This document shows, in pieces, positions 14,155 to 22,418 of a stretch of 22,418 bases of DNA. The DNA is from an uncultured Dorea sp. (lineage in GTDB: Bacteria > Bacillota > Clostridia > Lachnospirales > Lachnospiraceae). Made by a program: the position numbers and the translations under genes. The notes beneath the pieces are model-generated. The model was not told where the DNA came from. It did no database searches and was given only the letters and a program-made list of their open reading frames with translations. Position 1 is the stretch's first letter. Each line of letters starts with the position of its first letter. The stretch covers positions 1 to 22,418 of the forward strand of contig CAKRCL010000024.1 of the NCBI GenBank assembly GCA_934307335.1, read 5' to 3'.

Positions 14155-15852
14155 TTATGCGATAAAACGAAACTGCTGAGGATTTTTTTGCATTTCTTCC
14201 ATTATTGCAAGAATTTCTTGCTCAGTTGGAATATCAATCATTCCAACAGCAGTGAAATACACATCAACTTTTACATAACAGTGACCGCTTGATTTATCGT
14301 TATTGTGAACTTCAATTCGTTCAATAAGTGTGTTCACAAGCGTTGGCGTAAGTTCTTTAATTTCTGTAATTTCACGGAGAGTACGGAGTAATAATCTGAG
14401 GTCGGTAACTTTCTGACCGGCATCATCTAATGCCGCTTTCCATTCTTCTATTTCTGTCTGTAACCTCTTTTGCTCACACTCATAATTTTGAAGCAATTTG
14501 GAAAATCGTTCGTCCGAAAGTATTCCGGCAGCGTTTTGCTCAAACACTTTCTCAATCAGCTTGTCAATTTCCGATATTCTTTTTTCTCCTCGCTCAACTG
14601 ATAGTCTGAACTTTTTATTCTCCGTTTGACTTACAAGATTTGTTTTCTTGGCAAGCATATAGAGAAAAGCTGGTTCATAGCATCTCACAAAATCTGCTAA
14701 ACTTCTTATAGCTTCAAGCACAATCTGCTCCAAAACTACATCACGGATATAATGAATTTGGCAATTACCTCTGCCGTTTTTATAATTGGAACATCGCCAA
14801 AATTCTTGAGTTCTCTTAAGACTTTTCGCCGCACAAAAGTGTAATTTAGCTCCGCAATCAGGACAATAAACCAATCCTGAAAACAAACTCTGCCTACCCG
14901 TTGCAGTAGGACGGCGACGATGTTTGCGGAGTTCTTGAACTCTCAGCCATTCTTCCTCAGATATAATTGGCTCTTGCATATTCGGAATAATTTGATATTC
15001 TTCGATAGGATTATGAATTACCTTATGAACCTTGTAGCTGACAGTCGTGCTTTTGAAGTTTACCGCACAGCCGGTGTATTGTCTGTTTTCAAGAATATTT
15101 ACAACAGTTTTCTTGTCCCATTTACAAGAATCGCAAGGCACTTTCTGTGCGTGTTTTCTTCCGATACTTTCATAATATGCCGATGGAATAAGTATATTTT
15201 CCTTTTCTAACTGCGTTGCAATTTGTAGCGGTCCTCGACCTGCAAGACATAAAGAATAGATTTTGCGTACAATATTGGCAGCGGGTTCATCAATTATCCA
15301 TTGTTCTTTGTTATCTGGGCTTTTCATATATCCGAACGGAACTGTTGCAGAAACACGCTTACCATGCTCCGCTTTGGATTGCCATACAGCACGGATTTTC
15401 TTAGAGGTTTGTGCAGCATACCATTCATTAAAAATGTTATAAAACGGAAGCATTTCCATACCATTACCGGTTGTGCTGTTTACATTTTCCTGAATGGAAA
15501 TGAATGTAATGCCTAAGGAAGGATATACAATTTGTGTAAGTCTCCCGGCTTCAACCTGTTCTCTGCCGAAGCGGGAAAGGTCTTTTACAATAATCCTACA
15601 AATCTTACCTTCTTCAGCCATTCTTTGCATACGCTGGAAGTCACTTCGTTCAAAACTTGTACCAGAAATCCCGTCATCTACAAAGAACATTGTATTTTTG
15701 TAGCCGTACTTTTTACAATAATCAAGCAAAATTTGTTTCTGATTTCTTATACTGTTTGATTCATCACCGGATATCCTTTTATCTTTTTCGTATTCAACAG
15801 ATAATCTGCAATAAAGAGCAGTGATGAGCTCATCGTTTGTTTCTGTTGTCAT
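14155..15852 (-). CDS. Large serine recombinase (TnpX/TndX group)
   Basis: This 565-residue protein starts at plus position 15852, with AAGGAG nine to ten bases upstream; an upstream in-frame start at 15888 precedes that ribosome site and is rejected. The catalytic domain has Ser18 in ALYCRLS, then the DGISGTSFERSDFQRM and DLSRFGRE motifs of resolvase-type serine recombinases. A recombinase domain follows, then a zinc-ribbon (CPDCG with later Cys residues), a coiled-coil stretch and a C-terminal DUF4368-like segment. This matches the TndX/TnpX group, which excise and integrate clostridial transposons through circular intermediates without phosphorylated tyrosine chemistry. The adjacent TnpW gene supports the assignment. 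It is the last gene of the leftward element operon. Confidence 0.93.
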   Translation of the reverse strand: MTTETNDELITALYCRLSVEYEKDKRISGDESNSIRNQKQILLDYCKKYGYKNTMFFVDDGISGTSFERSDFQRMQRMAEEGKICRIIVKDLSRFGREQVEAGRLTQIVYPSLGITFISIQENVNSTTGNGMEMLPFYNIFNEWYAAQTSKKIRAVWQSKAEHGKRVSATVPFGYMKSPDNKEQWIIDEPAANIVRKIYSLCLAGRGPLQIATQLEKENILIPSAYYESIGRKHAQKVPCDSCKWDKKTVVNILENRQYTGCAVNFKSTTVSYKVHKVIHNPIEEYQIIPNMQEPIISEEEWLRVQELRKHRRRPTATGRQSLFSGLVYCPDCGAKLHFCAAKSLKRTQEFWRCSNYKNGRGNCQIHYIRDVVLEQIVLEAIRSLADFVRCYEPAFLYMLAKKTNLVSQTENKKFRLSVERGEKRISEIDKLIEKVFEQNAAGILSDERFSKLLQNYECEQKRLQTEIEEWKAALDDAGQKVTDLRLLLRTLREITEIKELTPTLVNTLIERIEVHNNDKSSGHCYVKVDVYFTAVGMIDIPTEQEILAIMEEMQKNPQQFRFIA

Positions 15853-15938
15853 AATTTTACGCTCCTTTCCGACAACAGGGCATAACAAAGATATATTTAT
15901 ATTATTACGCCCTGTGTCTTTTGGCTATTGTATGAATA

Positions 15939-16112
15939 TCAAATTGGCTTTTCAGGCAATATCAGTTTCTGAAATTGCTGAAGCACATTTTCTCTGCCAT
16001 TGGGATTAAAATGTGTGCTGACTTCGTAAGTTGTGTTGCCTATTTTCATAAAGAACGGTTCATCATTCTTTTCAAAATACGGTGCATATATTGAATTGTT
16101 TTTTTCTGTCAT
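15939..16112 (-). CDS. tnpW: TnpW-family small transposon protein
   Basis: A 57-residue frame too short for many ORF cut-offs, with start ATG at plus 16112 and TGA at 15939-15941. The start overlaps the ParB-like gene's stop in an ATGA arrangement, so it is translationally coupled. Its core, KIGNTTYEVSTHFNPNGRENV, matches by memory the conserved core of the TnpW family that accompanies TnpX recombinases in Tn4451-like elements; that stretch begins near residue 23. The function of TnpW is not established. The 86-base gap to the recombinase gene holds only its ribosome site. Confidence 0.8.
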   Translation of the reverse strand: MTEKNNSIYAPYFEKNDEPFFMKIGNTTYEVSTHFNPNGRENVLQQFQKLILPEKPI

Positions 16113-16930
16113 CGTTCATCCCTCATGTTTCTTTCTCTTTGCTTCTTCCATTTTTCGAGCAGAGATATTATTGTTTTCTGCATATCGGATTTGGTGTAGT
16201 TTTTCGGAAAATATTTGCGTATATCTTCTTCTATAAAACGAACCTGTTCTTTTTGATTGGGCTTTTCTTCGCACAAAACTGCAAACACAACATCGGTTGA
16301 ATATTTGCCTTGTTCACTGAATTTTCTTAATCGCTGTGCCTGTGATAATGACGGCGTAGCGTCTGTAAATTCGATTTGGTCAAGCAATGTTCTTTGCTCA
16401 TATTCCGACAGATATGAAATCTCAACCGCAGGAGTAAAGGCTATCCGTTCCTCGTCTACAAGTTTTAAGAGCTCAAATATCAAGTATGTCAGACGGATAT
16501 ATCGTTGAACATTTCTGCCGCTTTCGGTGTCGGATATGTTATCTCTTGACTTGTGGACAACTTGTCCATAAGTTTTGCCTTGATGCTTTAAGGCTTCTAA
16601 TTTCATTTTGTATGCGAAGGCTTTTTCGCTTGGCAAGATATGTTCACGGTGTATGTTTGAATCCACCATTTGCACAATCGCCTCATCTTTTGTAAGTTCT
16701 TTTATTGTCACGGGTATGCTTGTTATCCCTAACGCTTTGCAAGCTTTAACTCGTCTGTGTCCGCTGATAATTTCATATTTACCTGCCGGAAAAGGACGAA
16801 CAATTATCGGTTCAAGCAATCCGTTTTCTTTTATGCTCTCTGTAAATTCTTGTTGCTCAATTCCGCTTCTTTCCTTAAACGGATGATTTTCAAAAGGAAT
16901 GAGCAACTCTATATCTATTATCTGTATCAT
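16109..16930 (-). CDS. ParB/Spo0J-like nuclease-domain protein
   Basis: This 273-residue protein has an N-terminal ParB domain with the diagnostic GHRRVKA motif (a variant of GERRxxA) near residues 57-63, followed by DSNIHREHILPSEKAFAYKM typical of the domain's second half. A helix-turn-helix region and a charged helical C terminus follow. AGGAGA precedes the ATG by about eight bases. In mobile elements such proteins accompany a replication initiator and assist maintenance of the circular form, though no ParA partner is present here. It is followed by TnpW through a four-base overlap. The assignment to family is firm; a partition role is inferred. Confidence 0.88.
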   Translation of the reverse strand: MIQIIDIELLIPFENHPFKERSGIEQQEFTESIKENGLLEPIIVRPFPAGKYEIISGHRRVKACKALGITSIPVTIKELTKDEAIVQMVDSNIHREHILPSEKAFAYKMKLEALKHQGKTYGQVVHKSRDNISDTESGRNVQRYIRLTYLIFELLKLVDEERIAFTPAVEISYLSEYEQRTLLDQIEFTDATPSLSQAQRLRKFSEQGKYSTDVVFAVLCEEKPNQKEQVRFIEEDIRKYFPKNYTKSDMQKTIISLLEKWKKQRERNMRDER

Positions 16931-17026
16931 TTAGTTATCTCCTATATGTTTTTCTTTTCGGCAGGTATTGTCTTACTCTATAAGTCTTAATACCTTCTGT
17001 TATTCGGAAATCAAGAAAGGCGAAAA

Positions 17027-17455
17027 TCAGAATTGTCTTAGATAGATAATGCTTGGCTTTCCCTGACCTTGTCTCTTGCGCAATATTAAATCCGCTGTTT
17101 CGAGTTCTGAAAATAACTTGCATATTTTTTCGTGACCGAAATGCAGTTTTTCCTGAGTGGATTTAATCGTAAAATATTGATATACTCTGCCTTGTTTATC
17201 TATCCAGCGATTTTTGACGGACAAATACATTCGGTCAAGCAAAAGCCCGTACAGCATTTTTGCGTCGGTTGAAACTGACTTGTATTTTTCTTCAAACAAC
17301 GCTTTCGGTACTTTGTAGAATGCAAAGTTTTTGGCATCGGTTATTTTGAAATATCTGTTCACTGTGTCGCCTCCGTTTCTGTATTGATTTGGTACCGAAA
17401 TCGGCAATTTTTTGCTTGTATCGGCTTGAAATTTTTTGTAAGTGTTATTTATCAT
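17027..17455 (-). CDS. repA: RepA-type replication initiator, N-terminal portion only
   Basis: This 142-residue protein has the replication initiator protein A N-terminal domain: YFKITDAKNFAFYKVPKALF, then STDAKMLYGLLLDRM, with the winged-helix part reading TQEKLHFGHEKICKLFSEL. Relatives in similar elements usually carry a longer tail, so this may be a short form. The start overlaps the preceding Cys-rich gene by 11 bases; the nearest AAAGGAG is about 14 bases upstream, a long spacing. After the stop, another frame continues with FRITEGIKTYR-like residues, which hints at a frameshifted tail. It would initiate replication of the excised circular element; whether it is functional is unclear. 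Confidence 0.78.
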   Translation of the reverse strand: MINNTYKKFQADTSKKLPISVPNQYRNGGDTVNRYFKITDAKNFAFYKVPKALFEEKYKSVSTDAKMLYGLLLDRMYLSVKNRWIDKQGRVYQYFTIKSTQEKLHFGHEKICKLFSELETADLILRKRQGQGKPSIIYLRQF

Positions 17456-17633
17456 CTTTTGTAATTATGCTCCTTTTTGCTTTGAATTTTCGGCAGTAAA
17501 CAATAATGACACGATAGCTTTGTTTGCAATCGTTATGACATTTTCTGCAAAACTTATTACATGTTCTTCTGCCTGTATTGGGATTCATGAAAAAATTCCA
17601 TTCTTGTTTTAATTTCTTTGATAATCTTGGCAT
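17445..17633 (-). CDS. Small Cys-rich basic protein of the mobile element
   Basis: This 62-residue protein is strongly basic, with Cys residues in a CNKFCRKCHNDC cluster and another in VYCRKF, suggesting a small zinc-binding fold. AAAGGAG lies about nine bases before the ATG. It is the first gene of the leftward operon and overlaps the RepA start by 11 bases. I recall similar small Cys-rich proteins beginning PRLSKK next to RepA genes in clostridial elements, but cannot confirm this without a search. A DNA-binding or regulatory role is only a guess. Confidence 0.65.
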   Translation of the reverse strand: MPRLSKKLKQEWNFFMNPNTGRRTCNKFCRKCHNDCKQSYRVIIVYCRKFKAKRSIITKDDK

Positions 17634-17665
17634 TGTAAAAAACTCCTTTCACTCATTTGGACAAA

Positions 17666-17685
17666 GGGTGCCAAAATGCACACCC
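17666..17685. repeat. Short inverted repeat upstream of the replication operon
   Basis: GGGTG (17666-17670) and CACCC (17681-17685) flank a ten-base centre, 33 bases before the Cys-rich gene start. It could be an operator or an initiator-binding site for the element. Position and symmetry are all that supports it. Confidence 0.35.
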
Positions 17686-17701
17686 AAATCGAATAACTGA
17701 G

Positions 17702-17721
17702 AAGAAAAAATATTTTTTCTT
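17702..17721. repeat. Perfect 20-bp AT palindrome
   Basis: AAGAAAAAAT is followed directly by its exact reverse complement. It lies in the divergent control region of the element and could be an operator or a bidirectional terminator-like site; it is not inside any gene. Confidence 0.5.
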
Positions 17722-17747
17722 TAGCGAGCAGACCTTTTTACTCCTAT

Positions 17748-17794
17748 ATTGCCAAAAAAGAAAAACCGCCTGTCAAAAATAAATTTGATAGACG
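17748..17794 (-). terminator. Leftward terminator or attenuator
   Basis: On the minus strand CGTCTATCAAA pairs with TTTGACAGGCG (plus 17767-17794), with one G-U pair and one mismatch, followed by GGTTTTTCTTTTTT. This reads as an intrinsic terminator for leftward transcription, placed upstream of the leftward operon. It may insulate that operon or act as an attenuator in its leader. Confidence 0.55.
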
Positions 17795-17861
17795 ATTATT
17801 TCACTTGATGTCGTGCAATTCGGACAATAAAATTTTATTTATTTAATTTTGCTCTTGAATA

Positions 17862-17870
17862 TGCTATAAT
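17862..17870 (+). promoter_or_regulatory. Extended -10 promoter for the restriction-modification operon
   Basis: TG at 17862-17863, one base, then a perfect TATAAT (17865-17870) forms an extended -10 promoter; the -35 region is poor, as such promoters allow. The start would be near 17877, giving a leader of about 90 bases before hsdR. Confidence 0.6.
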
Positions 17871-17969
17871 AACATTGGATTTTTATGCGATGTGACAAAT
17901 TGTACTGTTCAATTTAACTTCCGATAATTTTAACTATCAGGAAGCAAAAATATCAAAGGGGTTAATGAT

Positions 17970-20723
17970 ATGTTACCTGAAGAAAAAGCAAGAGTAAAAA
18001 TAGATAAACAACTTATGGATTCTGGTTGGAATATTGTCTCACGAGATGAATATATTCCTAATCTTTCTTTGGCAGTCAAAGAAGCACTTATGCAGGGTGG
18101 CAAAGAAAGTGATTATCTTCTTTTTATTGATAATAAAGCAATTGCAGTTATAGAAGCAAAGAAAGAAGAAAATTCTCTTGGAATAGAAGTAGCTAAACAA
18201 GCAGAAAATTATGCTGTGACTCCGGAGAATTGGTACGGTACTTGGTTTGATAATTTGATTCCTCTTGTTTATCTTGCAAATGGCAAAAAAATTCTATTTA
18301 AAAATATGTTAACTGATCCCGACGGAGATTATATTGAACTTACAGAGATACATTCGCCTAAAAAAATGTTGCAGCTTATAGACAAGAAATCCGAATATGG
18401 TGCATTGCCTCGAATTGAAGAAAAGGGGCTTCGCAATTGTCAATATGAAGCAGAAGTTAATTTTGAAAATTCAATTAGAAAAGGTCGAAAAAAAGCACTT
18501 GCTGTACTTGCTACCGGTTCGGGAAAAACATATCTTGCTTGCCTTGCGGCATATAGACAATTGAATTATACACAAACTGGAAGAGTTTTGTTTTTGGCTG
18601 ACAGAAACAACCTTGCTCGTCAAGCAGAAACAGAATTTAAATTATTTGACAGAACAGAGAAGCAACAACCGCTAAATGATTTATATACAATAAACAGACT
18701 AACTAAACCGGATAAGATTAACAGTGATATAGTTATATCGACTATTCAAAAGTTGTTTGCGGTTTTAACAGGTCAAAAGATAGATGATATTGATGAAGAT
18801 GAAGAGGATGACAAATCTTTTATTTCTGACGAAAAAAATGAACCTGAAGTTAAATTAGGTAATAATCTCAAATTGTCTCCAGACCATTTTCAATTTATTA
18901 TTGTTGACGAATGTCATCGCTCCATTTATGGAAAGTGGCAATCTGTCCTTAAATATTTTAATGGGGCAAAAATACTTGGATTGACAGCAACACCAACACC
19001 GGAAGCATATGCATTTTTTAATGACAATATCATTGAAGAATACACTTATGAAGATTCTATTGTTGATGGCGTTAATGTTCCAAATCGTGTTTATAGAATA
19101 AAGACTGAACAGACGGAGCACGGCGGTGCTATTGAAAAAGGAGCCACTGTTATTGAAACCACTCGTAACGGTAAAAAAGTGGACTTTTATATTTCAAATA
19201 AACGTATCGATTACACTGAAGCACAACTTGACCGTTCAATTGTAAGTCCGGAACAAATTCGATTAAATTTAGAAGAATTTAAAAAATCTATTTATACCGA
19301 TTTATTCCCGGAGCGTAAGGTGTCTTGGAATTACATACCGAAAACCCTTATTTTTGCAAAAGATGACCATCACGCTACTGAAATAGTGAATATTGTAAAA
19401 GAAGTATTTGCCGAAAATTTTGATGATAGTATCGTTCCCGAAAAATTTGTGCAGAAAATAACATATTCTGCCGGAGACACTGATGCACTTATTAGAGAAT
19501 TCCGAACAAATAAAGAGTTTAGAATTGCCGTTACTGTAACTTTAGTAGCAACCGGTACAGATGTTAAACCTTTGGAAGTTGTTTTCTTTATGAGAGATGT
19601 CAATTCCGATGTTCTTTATACTCAGATGAAAGGCAGAGGCTGCCGTGTTATAAGTGATGATAAGTTGAGAGAAGTTACTCCAAATGCGACAACAAAAGAT
19701 TGTTTTTATATTGTTGATGCCATTGGTGTAACCGAACACGATAAACAAATTCCAAAAGCAGGAAACGGAAAGGGTGGACAGAAGAATAAAACTCCCAAAT
19801 TAGAACAACTTCTGGAATATCTTTCTCATGGTTATGTTAGCGATGATAATTTGGCATTATTGCGTGATTATTGCGCAACTATAAATCATAGATACGAAGA
19901 AAATGCTTTATTTGGATATCATTTAAAGACATTTATTTCAAATTACAATTTTTCGCCAAAGGAACTTGCATTCAATATAAATGAGGCATTATCAAAAAAT
20001 ATGTTGCCGCCATTTGAAAGTGTATCAAGCAAAAACAGTGCAAGAAATAATCTCGTTTCTTGTTTGATTACCAATCTTGGTGCAAGAAAAAAATTGCTTG
20101 AATTACATAGAGGATATTATGCAGTTTCACCGGATGAGGATAAGTTAATTGAAAAAGGCTTTTCAAAAGAACAAGCACTTTCGTTTATTGAAAATTTTGA
20201 AAAATATATTACTGAAAACGCCGATAGCATAGAAGCACTTCGTATCATTTATAATTCTGAAGATACTGTTATTACCCATTCAATGCTTTCGGAACTTCAA
20301 GAAAGATTACTGTCTGAAAATCGTTCATTTACCCCGGCAAAAATATGGGGTAACTATAAGCTCTTGGATACAGACAGTAATGTTGATGAATTGGATATTA
20401 GCCAAAATGCAAACGCATTAACGAACTTAATTCAGATTGTTCGCTATGCATATAAAAAGAATCCTAAACTCATCAGCTTGCTTAAAGGATATTCACAAAG
20501 ATTTACTCTTTATTGCGGGCAAGCTCAGCGTACTCTTACAGAAGACCAGAAAGATATTATGAAGCATATTGCGGATTATGTAATAAATGATGGTTATATC
20601 AGTATCAATGAATTGAATGAAATTGATACTGATTTATGGAGAAAAGCAATAAAAACTTTTGGAGCTCCGTCGCTTAAAACGGAACTTGTTACTTTATCTA
20701 AATTTTTATTAAAGGCGGCTTAA
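17970..20723 (+). CDS. hsdR: Type I restriction enzyme, restriction/translocase subunit HsdR
   Basis: This 917-residue protein follows an AAAGGGG ribosome site. The N-terminal nuclease domain shows the PD-(D/E)xK residues Asp48 and Glu62-x-Lys64 (VIEAKK). The helicase-type motor has Walker A ATGSGKT (181-187), a DECH box (313-316), LTATPTP motif III, and motif VI-like QMKGRGCR. The C-terminal region binds the methylase complex in known enzymes. HsdR translocates DNA and cuts unmethylated targets recognised by HsdS. An acidic insert (about residues 270-285) lies between motifs Ia and II. HsdM follows three bases after the stop, confirming a type I operon carried as element cargo. Confidence 0.96.
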   Translation: MLPEEKARVKIDKQLMDSGWNIVSRDEYIPNLSLAVKEALMQGGKESDYLLFIDNKAIAVIEAKKEENSLGIEVAKQAENYAVTPENWYGTWFDNLIPLVYLANGKKILFKNMLTDPDGDYIELTEIHSPKKMLQLIDKKSEYGALPRIEEKGLRNCQYEAEVNFENSIRKGRKKALAVLATGSGKTYLACLAAYRQLNYTQTGRVLFLADRNNLARQAETEFKLFDRTEKQQPLNDLYTINRLTKPDKINSDIVISTIQKLFAVLTGQKIDDIDEDEEDDKSFISDEKNEPEVKLGNNLKLSPDHFQFIIVDECHRSIYGKWQSVLKYFNGAKILGLTATPTPEAYAFFNDNIIEEYTYEDSIVDGVNVPNRVYRIKTEQTEHGGAIEKGATVIETTRNGKKVDFYISNKRIDYTEAQLDRSIVSPEQIRLNLEEFKKSIYTDLFPERKVSWNYIPKTLIFAKDDHHATEIVNIVKEVFAENFDDSIVPEKFVQKITYSAGDTDALIREFRTNKEFRIAVTVTLVATGTDVKPLEVVFFMRDVNSDVLYTQMKGRGCRVISDDKLREVTPNATTKDCFYIVDAIGVTEHDKQIPKAGNGKGGQKNKTPKLEQLLEYLSHGYVSDDNLALLRDYCATINHRYEENALFGYHLKTFISNYNFSPKELAFNINEALSKNMLPPFESVSSKNSARNNLVSCLITNLGARKKLLELHRGYYAVSPDEDKLIEKGFSKEQALSFIENFEKYITENADSIEALRIIYNSEDTVITHSMLSELQERLLSENRSFTPAKIWGNYKLLDTDSNVDELDISQNANALTNLIQIVRYAYKKNPKLISLLKGYSQRFTLYCGQAQRTLTEDQKDIMKHIADYVINDGYISINELNEIDTDLWRKAIKTFGAPSLKTELVTLSKFLLKAA

Positions 20724-22153
<1,430 letters not shown>

Positions 22154-22154
<1 letters not shown>

Positions 22155-22418
22155 TGGATACCAAAGTATTAAGACAAAAAATCTTGGATTTGGCTATCCG
22201 TGGTAAACTTGTGCCGCAAGATCCGAATGACGAGCCGGCGTCTGTTCTCCTTGAACGTATCCGTGCTGAAAAGCAGAAAATGGTCAAGGACGGAAAGTTG
22301 AAACCTAAAGACATTAAAAACGATACAGTTATCTTCAAAGGTGATGATAATTTACATTATGAGAAATTCTCCGATGGAACGGTAAAATGTATAGAGGATG
22401 AAATACCATTTGATGTGC
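22154..22418 (+). CDS. hsdS: Type I restriction specificity subunit HsdS, 5' part
   Basis: The frame opens at ATG 22154, overlapping the hsdM stop by one base, and runs off the right edge after about 88 residues. The N terminus (MDTKVLRQKILDLAIRGKL, then PNDEPASVLLERIRAEK) is a familiar opening for HsdS proteins of Clostridia and Bacteroidetes type I systems. The part seen precedes the first target-recognition domain, so the DNA sequence specificity cannot be read. Whether additional hsdS copies or an inverting recombinase follow is outside the window. Confidence 0.93.

Noticed and set aside
15853..15888. Upstream start for the serine recombinase
   Set aside because: The AAGGAG site falls between it and the ATG at 15852, which gives the usual N terminus close to the catalytic Ser.
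16935..17123. 62-residue minus-strand ORF between RepA and ParB genes
   Set aside because: No ribosome site and it begins inside repA; at most it is the shifted tail of repA, noted as a finding.
17666..17794. CRISPR-like repeat array
   Set aside because: The repeats here are single palindromes of different sequence with no regular spacers, and no cas genes occur in the window.

Overview
The window looks like a chromosome segment of a low-GC, anaerobic gut Firmicute, most likely Lachnospiraceae or a related Clostridia. This rests on AT-rich DNA, strong AAGGAG-type ribosome sites, the small CD1871A-type redox protein, a RACo-type corrinoid activator, and a TnpX/TnpW-type mobile element. No species call is possible from the sequence alone.

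Region 1 (1-4388). The tail of an unrecognised gene is followed by a two-component system on the minus strand (OmpR-type regulator, then histidine kinase). It diverges from a three-gene plus-strand redox operon: a roughly 46-residue CxxC membrane peptide too short for usual ORF cut-offs, a polytopic 4Fe-4S membrane protein, and a TlpA-like thioredoxin lipoprotein. Both the peptide and the 4Fe-4S protein appear to start at TTG. The divergent control region has overlapping promoters and a PhoB/PhoP-like direct repeat in place of a -35 box.

Region 2 (4389-14054). A promoter, a well-formed cobalamin riboswitch (4486-4666) and an intrinsic terminator (4680-4725) precede a seven-gene co-directional run. 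The genes are: a CobW-type metal GTPase fused to BspA-type leucine-rich repeats; a MoxR-type AAA+ ATPase; a COG3864-like VWA protein with a degenerate metallopeptidase site; a corrinoid protein with the DxHxxG motif; a Zn-type UroD-family methyltransferase; a RACo-like ferredoxin/ASKHA corrinoid activator; and a second, divergent UroD-family protein. A near-consensus promoter also lies between the riboswitch terminator and the first gene, and another plausible promoter precedes the corrinoid gene. The corrinoid, methyltransferase and activator genes are a methyl-transfer module of acetogen type. The CobW-LRR/MoxR/VWA trio resembles metal-insertion or chaperone machinery. I infer that the trio services the corrinoid module, and this is the best candidate here for an undescribed system.

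Region 3 (about 14060-22418). An integrated mobile element begins just beyond the methyltransferase operon. A leftward operon encodes a Cys-rich small protein, a short RepA-type initiator, a ParB-like protein, TnpW and a large serine recombinase of the TnpX/TndX group. Across a 336-bp divergent control region a rightward type I restriction-modification operon follows: hsdR, hsdM, and the start of hsdS, which runs off the right edge. The left end of the element probably lies in 14055-14150; its right end is outside the window.
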